From Thermoplasmata archaeon (GTDB lineage: Archaea; Thermoplasmatota; Thermoplasmata; Lutacidiplasmatales; UBA184), in the NCBI GenBank assembly GCA_027315165.1, contig DAHUYN010000001.1, positions 244,598 to 308,597 on the forward strand: a stretch of DNA of 64,000 nt. The letters are read 5' to 3'. The notes beneath the pieces are model-generated. The model made no database searches. It was not told where the DNA came from and saw nothing but the letters and a program-made list of their open reading frames with translations. Positions 1 through 7,725 of the stretch are shown here, piece after piece. Within the stretch, counting starts at the first letter, position 1. The number at the start of each line of letters is the position of its first letter. The position numbers and the translations under genes were made by a program.

Positions 1-839
1 AGCTGCGTGAAGTAGGCGACGGGACGGAGGACCTCGGGCCCGAACTGGGTCCGGATCCGGTCGAGGTGGTTCTCGATGTTGATCTGCCCGAGCGGGCAGA
101 TCGTCGCGACCAGGTCGGCGCCCGCGCGCTGGGCCTCGTTGAGGATCGAGGCGCTGAAGGCGACGGAGACCTCGAGGTCGCTGATCGCGTGCCCGCCGCC
201 GCAGCAGATCGTCTTCGCCGCGTAGTCCTTGACGACGCGCGCCCCGCACGCCTCGAGAAGCTCGTCGAGGAAGTGCGGGTGCTCCGGGTCGTCGGTGCCC
301 GGGACCTTGCCGACGCCCGTGTAGCGCTTCGGTCTCGTGTAGAGGCAGCCGTAGTACGGCGCGATCGTGAGACCCTCGAGGGGCCGACGGACGCGGGCCC
401 GGACCTTTTCGGCCCCGGCGCGCTGGTAGATGAACTCGAGGACGTGCTGGACCGAGGCGGTGCCGTCGTACGCCGGCGCCCCGCCCCGCTCGAGCGTCGT
501 GTTGATCCGCGTGCGCGTCGCGGGCTCGCTCACCGCATCGTTCGCGCGCGTGAGCGAGTAGACGCACCCGTTGCAGGCGGCGACGACCTGGTGCCGGCCC
601 ATCGACCGCGCCAGCGCGAGGTTCCGCGCGGGGAGCGCGACGGAGACGTCCTGGCTCAGGTTCTTCACCTCGGTCGCGCCGCAGCAGTTGTAGTCGACGA
701 TCCGGTCGAGGGAGAGCCCGAGGGCCCGGAGCACCTGCTGGCTCGAGACCTCGTAGGCCTTGCCGAGCCCGTCCAGCGAGCAGCCCGGGTAGTAGGCCGG
801 GACCGCGTCGGTGGGCCCGCGCGACGGCGCCGCGCTCAT
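1..839 (-). CDS. sHdrB2-like heterodisulfide reductase subunit B (partial, runs off left edge)
   Basis: The visible 279 codons form a CCG-domain protein of the HdrB family. Two cysteine-rich blocks are present: YYPGC with a later DYNCCGA, then YYGC with TICCGGGH. Such blocks hold non-cubane iron-sulfur clusters in HdrB. In the sHdr complex this subunit takes part in cytoplasmic sulfane-sulfur oxidation. The ATG overlaps the stop of the C2 gene (ATGA), so the two are translationally coupled. It is the last of six co-directional genes in the sHdr order. The C-terminus lies outside the window. Family assignment is firm; the sulfur-oxidation role rests on gene order. Confidence 0.85.
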   Translation of the reverse strand, partial: MSAAPSRGPTDAVPAYYPGCSLDGLGKAYEVSSQQVLRALGLSLDRIVDYNCCGATEVKNLSQDVSVALPARNLALARSMGRHQVVAACNGCVYSLTRANDAVSEPATRTRINTTLERGGAPAYDGTASVQHVLEFIYQRAGAEKVRARVRRPLEGLTIAPYYGCLYTRPKRYTGVGKVPGTDDPEHPHFLDELLEACGARVVKDYAAKTICCGGGHAISDLEVSVAFSASILNEAQRAGADLVATICPLGQINIENHLDRIRTQFGPEVLRPVAYFTQ

Positions 840-1567
840 GGGGGGCCTCCAGGCGGCGGAGGGGAGGGGGCGAGCCCCTCACGCCGACGCCGCTCGTCCT
901 CGGTGAGGGCCTCGCGCAGGACGGCACCCATCCGGCGCCAGCCCCGCGTGCGATGCGCGAGCGGGCCCGTGTGGAGGCGACCGGAGCCCAGGAGCTTGAG
1001 ACCCATGCGCAAGAGCTCGCCCGCCGGCGTGCGCCGGCCCTCGAGCCGCTCGTAGGTGCGGAACAGGTCCGGCTCGTCCAGGACGCCTCGTCGGAGCAGG
1101 TTCTCGGTGTAGGCGCGGTCGAACCGGTCCGCCGGGCTCTCGGGCGCGGCCCCCGTGAGCGTGAGGTAGCTTCCGATCGTGTGGATGACCTCCTCGACCT
1201 TGACGCCCTTGGGGCAGCGCTCGACGCACTTGTTGCACGAGACGCAGCGCCAGACCGTCTGGGCGTAGCGGCGAAGCTCCTCCTCGTAGCCGATCTGGGC
1301 GAGATAGATGAAGTAGCGCGGGTTGAACTCCTCGAGCCCGAAGTCCGTGTGCAGGCAGCAGCCGGCCGTGCACGTCCCGCACTGCCAGCAGCGCGAGATC
1401 GTCTCGCCCTGGGGCTGGCCCTTGACCCAGTCGGCGACCTTCAGATCGAGGTCCTGGACGACACGGGAGCGGAGGAAGGTGTTCCAGTCCCCCGAGACGT
1501 CGATCCCCTCGAGCTCGAGGGCCTCCGTTCGGTCGACCTCGACGAGGGAGCGCTCAACGATCGGCAT
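836..1567 (-). CDS. sHdrC2-like iron-sulfur subunit
   Basis: A 243-residue protein with two ferredoxin-type cysteine blocks: CWQCGTCTAGC near residue 60 and CVSCNKCVERCP near residue 107. This is the layout of HdrC, the electron-transfer subunit that pairs with HdrB. The first block lacks the proline that usually follows its last cysteine. The proline-rich C-terminus is low complexity. It lies between the hypothetical sHdr gene (14-base overlap) and B2 (4-base overlap). I infer that it carries electrons between B2 and the flavin subunit A of an sHdr complex. Confidence 0.85.
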   Translation of the reverse strand: MPIVERSLVEVDRTEALELEGIDVSGDWNTFLRSRVVQDLDLKVADWVKGQPQGETISRCWQCGTCTAGCCLHTDFGLEEFNPRYFIYLAQIGYEEELRRYAQTVWRCVSCNKCVERCPKGVKVEEVIHTIGSYLTLTGAAPESPADRFDRAYTENLLRRGVLDEPDLFRTYERLEGRRTPAGELLRMGLKLLGSGRLHTGPLAHRTRGWRRMGAVLREALTEDERRRREGLAPSPPPPGGPP

Positions 1568-2291
1568 CGGTGAGGCGCCTCCGGACGCCGAGGACCATCG
1601 AGGCGAGCGGATAGGCGCCCGGGAGGAGGCGCTCGAGGCCGCCGCCCTGGAAGCTGCGGTCGACCGCCTCGTCGAGGCGGCCCGCGTAGGTCAGGGCCAA
1701 GAGCACGTCGACGGCCGCGAACGTCGTCGAGGGGAACCCGAGCGCATCGAGCTCGAGCCGCAGCTCGCCCAGCCGCGCCTGCGTCGACGCGTGGTCGTGC
1801 GGCGGGGGCCCGCCGAACTCGCCGAGGATCCCCGTGCCCCGCGCGGGGTTCCACACCCACCTCGTGAGAAGTCCGAGCCGGTCCGGGGCCGCCGCGTGGA
1901 AGAGCTCCGCGGCGACGTCGAGGCGGACGTCGTGAGGCGCGCCGTCGAGCCGGTCCGCGGCGCGCGGGAGGTCGGCCGGGCCGAGTCGGGCGGCGCCGGC
2001 CCCCTCGAGGAGCGCCACGACCGACTCGCGCGTCGTCGCCGCCGCGAGCGTGGCGCGGTGCGGGTGCGCCGCGACGATCCCGTCGAGGACGCTCGCAAAG
2101 CCGTCGGCGAACTCATCGAGGCCGAGCCCGACGAGCGCGTGGACGCGAGCGTGCTTCTCGGCGACCGCCGTCTCGAGCCGGTTCACGTTGTCGACGCCGC
2201 ACGGCAGCACGCGGTCGCGGAACGCCCGCGCGACGCGTTGGCGCTCGATGCCTCGCGCCGAGGGCGCCGCCCTCAGCTCAGCGCCGTGCAT
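1554..2291 (-). CDS. Conserved hypothetical protein of the sHdr cluster
   Basis: A 245-residue soluble protein with no iron-sulfur cysteine cluster and no membrane segment. I do not recognise a catalytic motif. Its position between the hdrA-like and hdrC2-like genes is where sHdr clusters of bacteria and Sulfolobales carry their unnamed 'hyp' gene, and its size fits. The ATG overlaps the end of the A gene by 14 bases and the stop overlaps C2 by 14 bases, so it is inside one translation unit. Assignment rests on position, not on sequence motifs. Confidence 0.7.
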   Translation of the reverse strand: MHGAELRAAPSARGIERQRVARAFRDRVLPCGVDNVNRLETAVAEKHARVHALVGLGLDEFADGFASVLDGIVAAHPHRATLAAATTRESVVALLEGAGAARLGPADLPRAADRLDGAPHDVRLDVAAELFHAAAPDRLGLLTRWVWNPARGTGILGEFGGPPPHDHASTQARLGELRLELDALGFPSTTFAAVDVLLALTYAGRLDEAVDRSFQGGGLERLLPGAYPLASMVLGVRRRLTDADR

Positions 2292-3315
2292 ACTGGTAGG
2301 CTCGGAGCGCCGCCCCCATCCCCTCGGTCACCGCGTCCGGGATCGCCTTGGGGCCGGTCGCCGCCCCCGCGTAGAAGAGCCCGGGGATGCCGGAGTCGAC
2401 CGGGTTCAGGTCGGAGAGACTCGGGGAGAGGAACCCCTCGGGCCCGACCGGCGCGGCGAAGAGCGCGGCGGCCTCCTTCGTGCCGACGCCCGGCTCCATG
2501 CCGCTCGCCAGGACGATCATGTCGAACGGGACCTCCGTCGGCCGGCTCAGGATCGTGTCCTCACCGGTCGCGAGGAGCCGCGAGCCGCCCTCGGCCATCG
2601 TGATCTGGCCGATGCGACCGCGGATGAACTTCACCCCGTACTCCTGCATCGACTTCCAGTAGAGGTCCTCCCAGAGGCCGTAGGTCCGGATGTCCATGTA
2701 GTAGACGTAGGCGTCGATCTCCGGGTGCTTCTGGCGCACCTCGACGGCCTGCTTGATGCTCACGGCGCAGCCGAGCCGGCAGCACCAGGGATTGCCGACC
2801 TGGATGTCGCGCGACCCCACGCAGAGGATCCAGGCGATCCGCCGGGGCGGCTTGCCGTCCGAGGGCCGGACCACCCGGTCGTCGTGGATCATCGCCTCGA
2901 GCTCCTTGAAGTCGAGGACGTCGGGGAAGCGGCCGTAGCCGTACTCGAACTTTCGGCGCGAGTCGAAGTGGTCGAAGCCGGTCGCGAGGACGACCGCCGA
3001 GACGGCCCGGGTCTCGACGGCGTCCGCGGACTTGAGCGTCACGAGGTAGCCCGACTCGCTCCTCTCGGCCTTGGAGAGCGTCGTCGAGAGCCGCAGGTCG
3101 ACCTTGGGGTTCCCCTCGACCTTGCTCAGCAGCGCGCCGAGGATCTCCTCGGCCGGCTTCAGATCGGGGGCGAGGAGCGAGTAGTGCCATCGCTTCGGGT
3201 TCCCGCCGAGGTAGTTCTCCCGCTCGACCAGGAGGGCGGGGGCGCCGAGGGCCGCGAGCTCGGCCGCGGCGCTCAGCCCCGCGGGGCCGCCCCCGAGCAC
3301 GAGGATCGGGTTCAC
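2278..3315 (-). CDS. sHdrA-like FAD subunit of heterodisulfide reductase-like complex
   Basis: The start is the GTG at 3315, which overlaps the B1 stop (GTGA) and gives 345 residues. The N-terminus carries the dinucleotide fold ILVLGGGPAGLSAAAELA. A central CCRLGCAVSIKQA block matches the cysteine segment of HdrA, and the C-terminus has the usual FAD-closing segment (IPGLFYAGAATGPKAIPDAV). Methanogen HdrA is roughly twice this length and carries extra ferredoxin domains. The short form without them is typical of sHdrA. It should hold FAD and link the two HdrBC pairs. An open frame continues upstream on this strand to 4395, but it only shadows B1. Confidence 0.88.
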   Translation of the reverse strand: MNPILVLGGGPAGLSAAAELAALGAPALLVERENYLGGNPKRWHYSLLAPDLKPAEEILGALLSKVEGNPKVDLRLSTTLSKAERSESGYLVTLKSADAVETRAVSAVVLATGFDHFDSRRKFEYGYGRFPDVLDFKELEAMIHDDRVVRPSDGKPPRRIAWILCVGSRDIQVGNPWCCRLGCAVSIKQAVEVRQKHPEIDAYVYYMDIRTYGLWEDLYWKSMQEYGVKFIRGRIGQITMAEGGSRLLATGEDTILSRPTEVPFDMIVLASGMEPGVGTKEAAALFAAPVGPEGFLSPSLSDLNPVDSGIPGLFYAGAATGPKAIPDAVTEGMGAALRAYQYARR

Positions 3316-4619
3316 TTCGCGGAGCCTCCCGAACTCACGTGCGCCACGGGAGCCGTGAGCGCGGAGGTCCCGGCCTCGTCGGGCAGGACCTGGCCCTTGT
3401 TGACCGCGAAGAACTTCTCGATCTCCCCGTGCGCGGGGTGCAGCAGCTCGGGCGCGGCGCCGTTCTTGAGCGCCCGCAGGTACTCCTGGAAGTCCGCCTT
3501 GGCGGTCTTCCAGTCGACCCCCATCTTCGTGAGAAGGGCTTCGGTCGAGGAGGAGTGCCAGTGGACCTGGGCGATCTTGTAGGGGTGGGCCCCGAGGGCG
3601 AGCGCCGCGAACTGCACGTCCGACAGGACCGGGAGCAGGTACGGCTGGCCGTGGGCCTTCCCGATCCACTGGCTCTTGTCGAGGGTCGTGACGCAGCCGG
3701 TGTCGCTCGTGATGGCCACGTCGGAGTGCGCCTCCTCGACCATCGGACGGATCTTGCGCAGGTTCGCGAACGAGCGGCTGAACTCCCGCTCGCTCAGGAT
3801 GTGGCGGAACCCGAAGCCGCAGCAATCGTACCAGGTCGAGTAGTCGGCGACCTGGGCCCCGAGGGAGAGCAGGATCCCGGTCGGGACCGCCGGGCGCTGT
3901 CCCGCGTAGACGCGGTCGTCGTAGACGGCGTCCTCGGGGACCATCTTGTAGTAGTGGCACGGCTCGTGGACCGTCGCGACGATCCCCGCGAGGTCGTGGC
4001 GCTGGCGCGGCAGGATCTCGGGGGTCATCGCGTGGACCCACTCGGAGTAGTGGACGATCTCCTCGGGCACGACGAGGTCCCGCCCCATCTTGCGGAGGAC
4101 CTCCCGGACCTTGTGCCGGACGTCGGGGTTCTCGACGAGGAGCTTTCGCATCTCCTTGTAGTCGCCGAAGCTCGTCCCGCAGTGGATGAGCGGGAAGTGG
4201 TCGGTCTCGTAGGCGCGGTGGAAGTTGCGCGCCGCCACGGCCGCGAGCGCGACGGGGTTCGAGGTCGCCGTCCCGTGGTAGTTCCAGGCGGTGCAGGAGG
4301 TCTGGTGAGGCTCGTTGAGGTAGGTGCGGCCGGTCTCGTTCATCAGCCACAGGAGCGAGGAGGGGTAGCCCGGAATGTTCCCGCACTGGCCGCACGACTT
4401 GTGGTGCCAGAGCCGGTCCGTGGGGATCCGCTTGGTCCAGCCGAAGAGGGTCTGCGCGTCGACGGGCCGGTTCCTCGCGGAGATCCGGTGGACGATGAGC
4501 TCCCCCTTCTCCTCGAGCCGGTCGAGCTCCTCGCGCACGTCGTGGACCTTCTTGCCCGTCCCCCGCTGGTGCTCGGTCCTCTCGGCCACGACCTTTCGGA
4601 TCTCGTTCGCGCTCAGCAT
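3312..4619 (-). CDS. sHdrB1-like heterodisulfide reductase subunit B
   Basis: A 435-residue HdrB-family protein, longer than B2 because of an N-terminal extension of about 80 residues. Cysteine features include SCGQCGNIPGYPS, HQTSCTAWNY, HEPCHYYKM and YDCCGFGF followed by DTGC. These are the CCG-domain positions, altered in the way B1 subunits differ from B2. The ATG at 4619 is 16 bases after the C1 stop; the stop overlaps the GTG of hdrA. It should be the catalytic or substrate-facing partner of C1. The exact cluster type cannot be read from sequence. Confidence 0.88.
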   Translation of the reverse strand: MLSANEIRKVVAERTEHQRGTGKKVHDVREELDRLEEKGELIVHRISARNRPVDAQTLFGWTKRIPTDRLWHHKSCGQCGNIPGYPSSLLWLMNETGRTYLNEPHQTSCTAWNYHGTATSNPVALAAVAARNFHRAYETDHFPLIHCGTSFGDYKEMRKLLVENPDVRHKVREVLRKMGRDLVVPEEIVHYSEWVHAMTPEILPRQRHDLAGIVATVHEPCHYYKMVPEDAVYDDRVYAGQRPAVPTGILLSLGAQVADYSTWYDCCGFGFRHILSEREFSRSFANLRKIRPMVEEAHSDVAITSDTGCVTTLDKSQWIGKAHGQPYLLPVLSDVQFAALALGAHPYKIAQVHWHSSSTEALLTKMGVDWKTAKADFQEYLRALKNGAAPELLHPAHGEIEKFFAVNKGQVLPDEAGTSALTAPVAHVSSGGSAK

Positions 4620-4635
4620 CGCCGACTCCTCCGCC

Positions 4636-5472
4636 TCATCCCGTGAACGTCGCCACGGGCCCTTTCATTCCCTCGAGCTCGGCCCGGAACCTCTCGCGGG
4701 CCTCGCCGAACTCCTCGCGCCGCTCCTCGATGATGTCGACGAGCATCTCGGTGAGGTCCGGGTCGAGGCCCCGGAGCATGTCGAGCACGCCGGTCTCCTC
4801 GTAGATGCGGAACAGCTCGAGCGACGTCTGCACCGAGACCTCCCAGGCCGAGCGCGTCGTCTGCAGGACGTCGAGCGGGATCGCCTTGCGCATCACCTCG
4901 GCGCTCACGCCCCAGACCTTGTCCGAGCCGGTCGCGAACGGGCCCCAGTCGCGGAAGAAGTCGGGCTGGATCATGTCGGAGGAGACCTGGGTCCCGACGG
5001 TCATGAGCAACGTGAGCGAGCGCCCGAACGGCGCGAGGGTCTTGCGCGTCGACTCGAGGCCGTGCGAGACCGAGAGCTCGCGCATCACGCTGATGATCCC
5101 CGCGATGTCGTTGCCGAAGCGGCAGCGCATGTTGCAGGTGTAGCACTGGCAGCAGGCCCAGATCTTCTCCTGCATCGCGTCCCAGAGCGTCGTCGCATCG
5201 CCGTTCTCGGCGATCTGGAGCATCTCGCGCGGGGAGAAGTCGTAGAAGCGGGCCGCCGGGCAGCCGGTCGTGCACTCGCCGCAGTTGAGGCAGCCGAGGA
5301 CGAAGTCGTGGTGGCGCGGGTCGGCGCGGAACTCCTCGAAGATCGTCGACGCGGCGGCGCGCTCCTCCGAGGTCATCCGGCGGCGACCCGTGAGCTGCAT
5401 CGCGGGCGGGGATGGGGCCTCCTCCTCCGTCAGCGTGAGCGTCCGTCGCGGGAGGTTGGCGACGATACTCAT
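4636..5472 (-). CDS. sHdrC1-like iron-sulfur subunit, first gene of the sHdr operon
   Basis: A 278-residue HdrC-type protein with CLNCGECTTGCPAARF (near residue 63) and CCQCYTCNMRCRFG (near residue 105), the two cluster-binding blocks. An in-frame ATG exists at 5496. I chose the ATG at 5472 (MSIVANLPRR) because it leaves a TATA-like element (5511-5520) at a distance that allows a short leader. A 5-base-arm palindrome (5485-5498) falls in that leader, so the operon may be controlled there. The protein opens the C1-B1-A-hyp-C2-B2 series. Confidence 0.87.
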   Translation of the reverse strand: MSIVANLPRRTLTLTEEEAPSPPAMQLTGRRRMTSEERAAASTIFEEFRADPRHHDFVLGCLNCGECTTGCPAARFYDFSPREMLQIAENGDATTLWDAMQEKIWACCQCYTCNMRCRFGNDIAGIISVMRELSVSHGLESTRKTLAPFGRSLTLLMTVGTQVSSDMIQPDFFRDWGPFATGSDKVWGVSAEVMRKAIPLDVLQTTRSAWEVSVQTSLELFRIYEETGVLDMLRGLDPDLTEMLVDIIEERREEFGEARERFRAELEGMKGPVATFTG

Positions 5473-5484
5473 AGGAGAACTCGT

Positions 5485-5520
5485 TGGACAATCGTCCATC
5501 GGGTGAGCCGTGATAAGCCT
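5485..5520 (-). promoter_or_regulatory. Promoter and candidate operator of the sHdr operon
   Basis: Read on the minus strand, GGCTTATCA (5511-5519) is a TATA-like element about 40 bases before the hdrC1 ATG. Between them is the inverted repeat TGGAC-AATC-GTCCA (5485-5498), placed near the expected transcription start. That position suits a repressor or an Lrp-type regulator. The regulator gene at 5563-6174 is adjacent and on the same strand. Binding is inferred. Confidence 0.45.
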
Positions 5521-5562
5521 TTGCACCCCCCCCTCTCCGCGACCTGCCGGTCGGCGGTGTCG

Positions 5563-6174
5563 CTAGGCGACGAGAGGGGGCGCCGAGCGGGCCGCGCGCT
5601 CGCCGCCCGGGGCGCCGACGGGGTGGCCGGGGCGCTCCTTGTGGACCTCGAGGATCGGGATCGGGCGGACCGAGGCGACGCCGGGGACCCGGCGGAGCGA
5701 CTGGACGAGCCTTCCGAGCTCGGCCGCCGAGCTGGCCGAGGCGAGCGCCATGAGCTCGGCCGACCCGTGCAGCTGGAACAGGTAGCAGACGAGCGGCTCC
5801 TCCGCGACGGACCGTGCGATGCGCGCCACCTCGACGCCGTCCCGCGGCGCGATGTAGAGGACCGAGCACTCGGGGGAACGCCCGATCGCGGCGAGTCGCT
5901 GCACGCTGATGAGCGGAGCGAAGCCCTGGAGGACCCCGAGCCCCTCGAGGGCCCGGACCCGGCTGCTCACCGTCGTCACGCTCGCGCCGACGACCCGGGC
6001 CACACGGCGCAGGGAGGCGCGGCCGTCGTCACGAAGGGCGCTGAGGATCGCGACGTCGAGAGGGTCGAGCGGGCCGGCGGCGGCCCGGCGGCGCCCCCGT
6101 CGCACGAGGGGCGCGTCCCCACGCGCCGCCGGTCGGCGGCCGCGCGCGGCGCCGCGCGTCGAGGTCCGCCTCAC
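5563..6174 (-). CDS. Lrp/AsnC-family transcriptional regulator
   Basis: The start is the GTG at 6174, which overlaps the stop of the zinc-ribbon gene (GTGA) and gives 203 residues. After a basic N-terminal tail of about 35 residues comes a winged helix (LDPLDVAILSALRDDGRAS, then VGASVTTVSSRVRALEGLG), followed by a ligand-sensing RAM-type domain. The proline/alanine-rich C-terminal 20 residues look disordered. It lies 90 bases upstream of the sHdr operon and on the same strand, so it may control that operon or itself. The effector is unknown. Confidence 0.8.
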   Translation of the reverse strand: MRRTSTRGAARGRRPAARGDAPLVRRGRRRAAAGPLDPLDVAILSALRDDGRASLRRVARVVGASVTTVSSRVRALEGLGVLQGFAPLISVQRLAAIGRSPECSVLYIAPRDGVEVARIARSVAEEPLVCYLFQLHGSAELMALASASSAAELGRLVQSLRRVPGVASVRPIPILEVHKERPGHPVGAPGGERAARSAPPLVA

Positions 6175-6485
6175 GGCTTCTCCTCGCCTCCGGCGGCGCT
6201 CGCGTCGTCCTCGACCGCCGCGGCGAACCCGCGCCCTTCCCGGTACTCTCGGAACGGCGGCGGAGCGTCGGCGTCCGGCTCGTGGAGGGCCTCCTCCTGG
6301 TGTCCGCAGAGCCGGCAGGCGTAGAGCGCGACCATCTCCGAGTCGGCGACGCGCCGGAAGCCGACCTGCCCGCACCGTGGGCAGGGGCGGTCCTCGCGCG
6401 ACCCGTAGGCCAAGACCTTCGCGTTCATCTCCCGGTCGAAGGTCCGCGGGTCGATCGGCGCGTTCGGGTCGGGTCCACTCGGCAT
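6171..6485 (-). CDS. Small zinc-ribbon protein
   Basis: A 104-residue protein with one clear zinc ribbon near residues 34-55: CPRCG, then 16 residues, then CRLCG. The acidic C-terminal tail is probably unstructured. The ribbon resembles those of TFIIS- or RpoM-like proteins, but the rest does not decide a family. The ATG at 6485 lies about 30 bases downstream of a TATA-like element (minus-strand GTCTTATCTG, near 6512-6521). It is co-transcribed with the Lrp-type gene. A role in transcription is only a guess from the partner and the ribbon. Confidence 0.7.
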   Translation of the reverse strand: MPSGPDPNAPIDPRTFDREMNAKVLAYGSREDRPCPRCGQVGFRRVADSEMVALYACRLCGHQEEALHEPDADAPPPFREYREGRGFAAAVEDDASAAGGEEKP

Positions 6486-6599
6486 GAGGGACAGGCGGAC
6501 AGGGAGTTCCGGCAGATAAGACGTCTGCGCCCCTCGGGGGGCCGCTCGTGGGCCCGGACGGCCGAAGGAGACTTCCGTGCCGAACGCTCGCCGCCCTCG

Positions 6600-7433
6600 A
6601 TGCCTCGCTATCTCCTCGTCGCCTCGGAGGCCGACCCCGTGGCGACGGCGGTCCTCGAGCACTGGGGCACGCCGCCCGCGACCGGCGAGCACCTCGACGG
6701 CACCGCGATCCGGGCGCTGACGCCGGACGCCTGGCTCTTGCGACGCCCCGGACGGCACGTGAACGACGAGGGGCTGGACGCGCGGCTCCCGCGGGCGCTC
6801 CGCGAGGCTCGGGTTCCCCTCGTGTTCCCCTCGATCCACCGGAGCGAGAGCGGGGTTCCCTGCTACACCGTCCACCCGCTCGGGAACCTCGGGGACGCCG
6901 CGGAGGTCGGCGGCGCTCCCGGCCGACTCACCCCGACGGCCCCGAGATTGATGACCGACGCGCTGCGTCGGCTGTGTGAGGCCGGCCGGTCGCTCGGCCT
7001 GCCGGCGACGTACGAGGCGACGCACCACGGGCCGTTCCTCGGCCAGCCGGCGTTCTTCGCCGAGATCGGTTTCGGCCCCGCCGAGGGTCCGACACCGGAG
7101 GCGGTCGCGGCCCTCTCGAAGGTCCTCCTGGCGCTCGCGGAGGAGCCGGGCGACCGTGTCGCCCTCGGCATCGGTGGCGGCCACTACGTGCCGCACCTCA
7201 CCGACCTCGCCCTCACGCGCGCCTGGGCGTTCGGCCACCTCGTGTCCCGACATGCGCTCGCCCGCGCCTCGCGCGAGCAGCTCGAGAGTGCGCTCGCGCT
7301 CACGCCAGGGGCCGAGGGGATCGTCTACGCGCGCGCGCTCGACGCCGAGGAGCCGAAGCTCCGGGACCTCGCGCCGCGGCTCCGTGAGACCGCGGCCCCT
7401 CGCCGAACGGCGGGGACCGTCGGAGCCGCCTAG
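6600..7433 (+). CDS. dtd2: D-aminoacyl-tRNA deacylase, archaeal DTD2 type
   Basis: A 277-residue protein that matches the archaeal/plant DTD2 (GEK1-like) family, which removes D-amino acids mischarged on tRNA. Diagnostic features: an N-terminal Rossmann-like strand (RYLLVASEADPVA), a ligand-proximal TYEATHHGPFL segment near residue 135, and GIGGGHYVPHLTDLA near residue 200. The start ATG at 6600 leaves a normal N-terminus. The gene converges on the ribbon-helix-helix gene with a 4-base overlap of stop codons. It is a housekeeping proofreading enzyme acting in the cytoplasm. Confidence 0.9.
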   Translation: MPRYLLVASEADPVATAVLEHWGTPPATGEHLDGTAIRALTPDAWLLRRPGRHVNDEGLDARLPRALREARVPLVFPSIHRSESGVPCYTVHPLGNLGDAAEVGGAPGRLTPTAPRLMTDALRRLCEAGRSLGLPATYEATHHGPFLGQPAFFAEIGFGPAEGPTPEAVAALSKVLLALAEEPGDRVALGIGGGHYVPHLTDLALTRAWAFGHLVSRHALARASREQLESALALTPGAEGIVYARALDAEEPKLRDLAPRLRETAAPRRTAGTVGAA

Positions 7434-7693
7434 GCGCCGCCGGGGCGGCGCCGCTCGGACTTCTGGAACATGATCGCGCCGCTGCGGTAGACGGCCTTGC
7501 CGAGCCGAAGGTTCTGGATCGACGCGACGTGCGGGGCCTTCTCCGCCATCATCATGCTCTCGACGACCTGCCGGAACAGGGCGCTCTGGTTGATCTCGGG
7601 ATGACGCTCGAGGAACGCGTTCTCCTCCGGCGTGATCGTGATGTTCTTTCGGAGCATCGCGGCGTTCGTCGCTTCCCGGTGGGGACCCGGCAT
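7430..7693 (-). CDS. Small ribbon-helix-helix-like DNA-binding protein
   Basis: An 87-residue protein. Residues 13-45 (LRKNITITPEENAFLERHPE, then INQSALFRQVVESMM) read as a ribbon-helix-helix: a short basic strand followed by two helices. The remainder is short and basic. I chose the ATG at 7693 because the TATA-like GCATAAATAG (7716-7725, minus strand) lies 27 bases upstream, giving a leaderless start. An alternative is MLRKN at 7657. It is probably a local transcription regulator; its target is unknown. Confidence 0.65.
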   Translation of the reverse strand: MPGPHREATNAAMLRKNITITPEENAFLERHPEINQSALFRQVVESMMMAEKAPHVASIQNLRLGKAVYRSGAIMFQKSERRRPGGA

Positions 7694-7715
7694 GGGCGGG
7701 GGAGACTCCGGCGCC

Positions 7716-7725
7716 CTATTTATGC
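7716..7725 (-). promoter_or_regulatory. TATA box of the ribbon-helix-helix gene
   Basis: GCATAAATAG on the minus strand, overlapping the stop codon of the upstream M16 gene and centred 27 bases before the ATG at 7693. It is one of the clearest TATA elements in the window and fits leaderless transcription. Confidence 0.55.

Noticed and set aside
66..1055. Long plus-strand frame opposite the sHdr genes
   Set aside because: High-GC antisense frame with no motifs; the minus-strand iron-sulfur proteins are clear.
2278..4395. Single long minus-strand frame covering hdrB1 and hdrA
   Set aside because: Its first half is the shadow of hdrB1 in another frame. The gene itself begins at the GTG at 3315.
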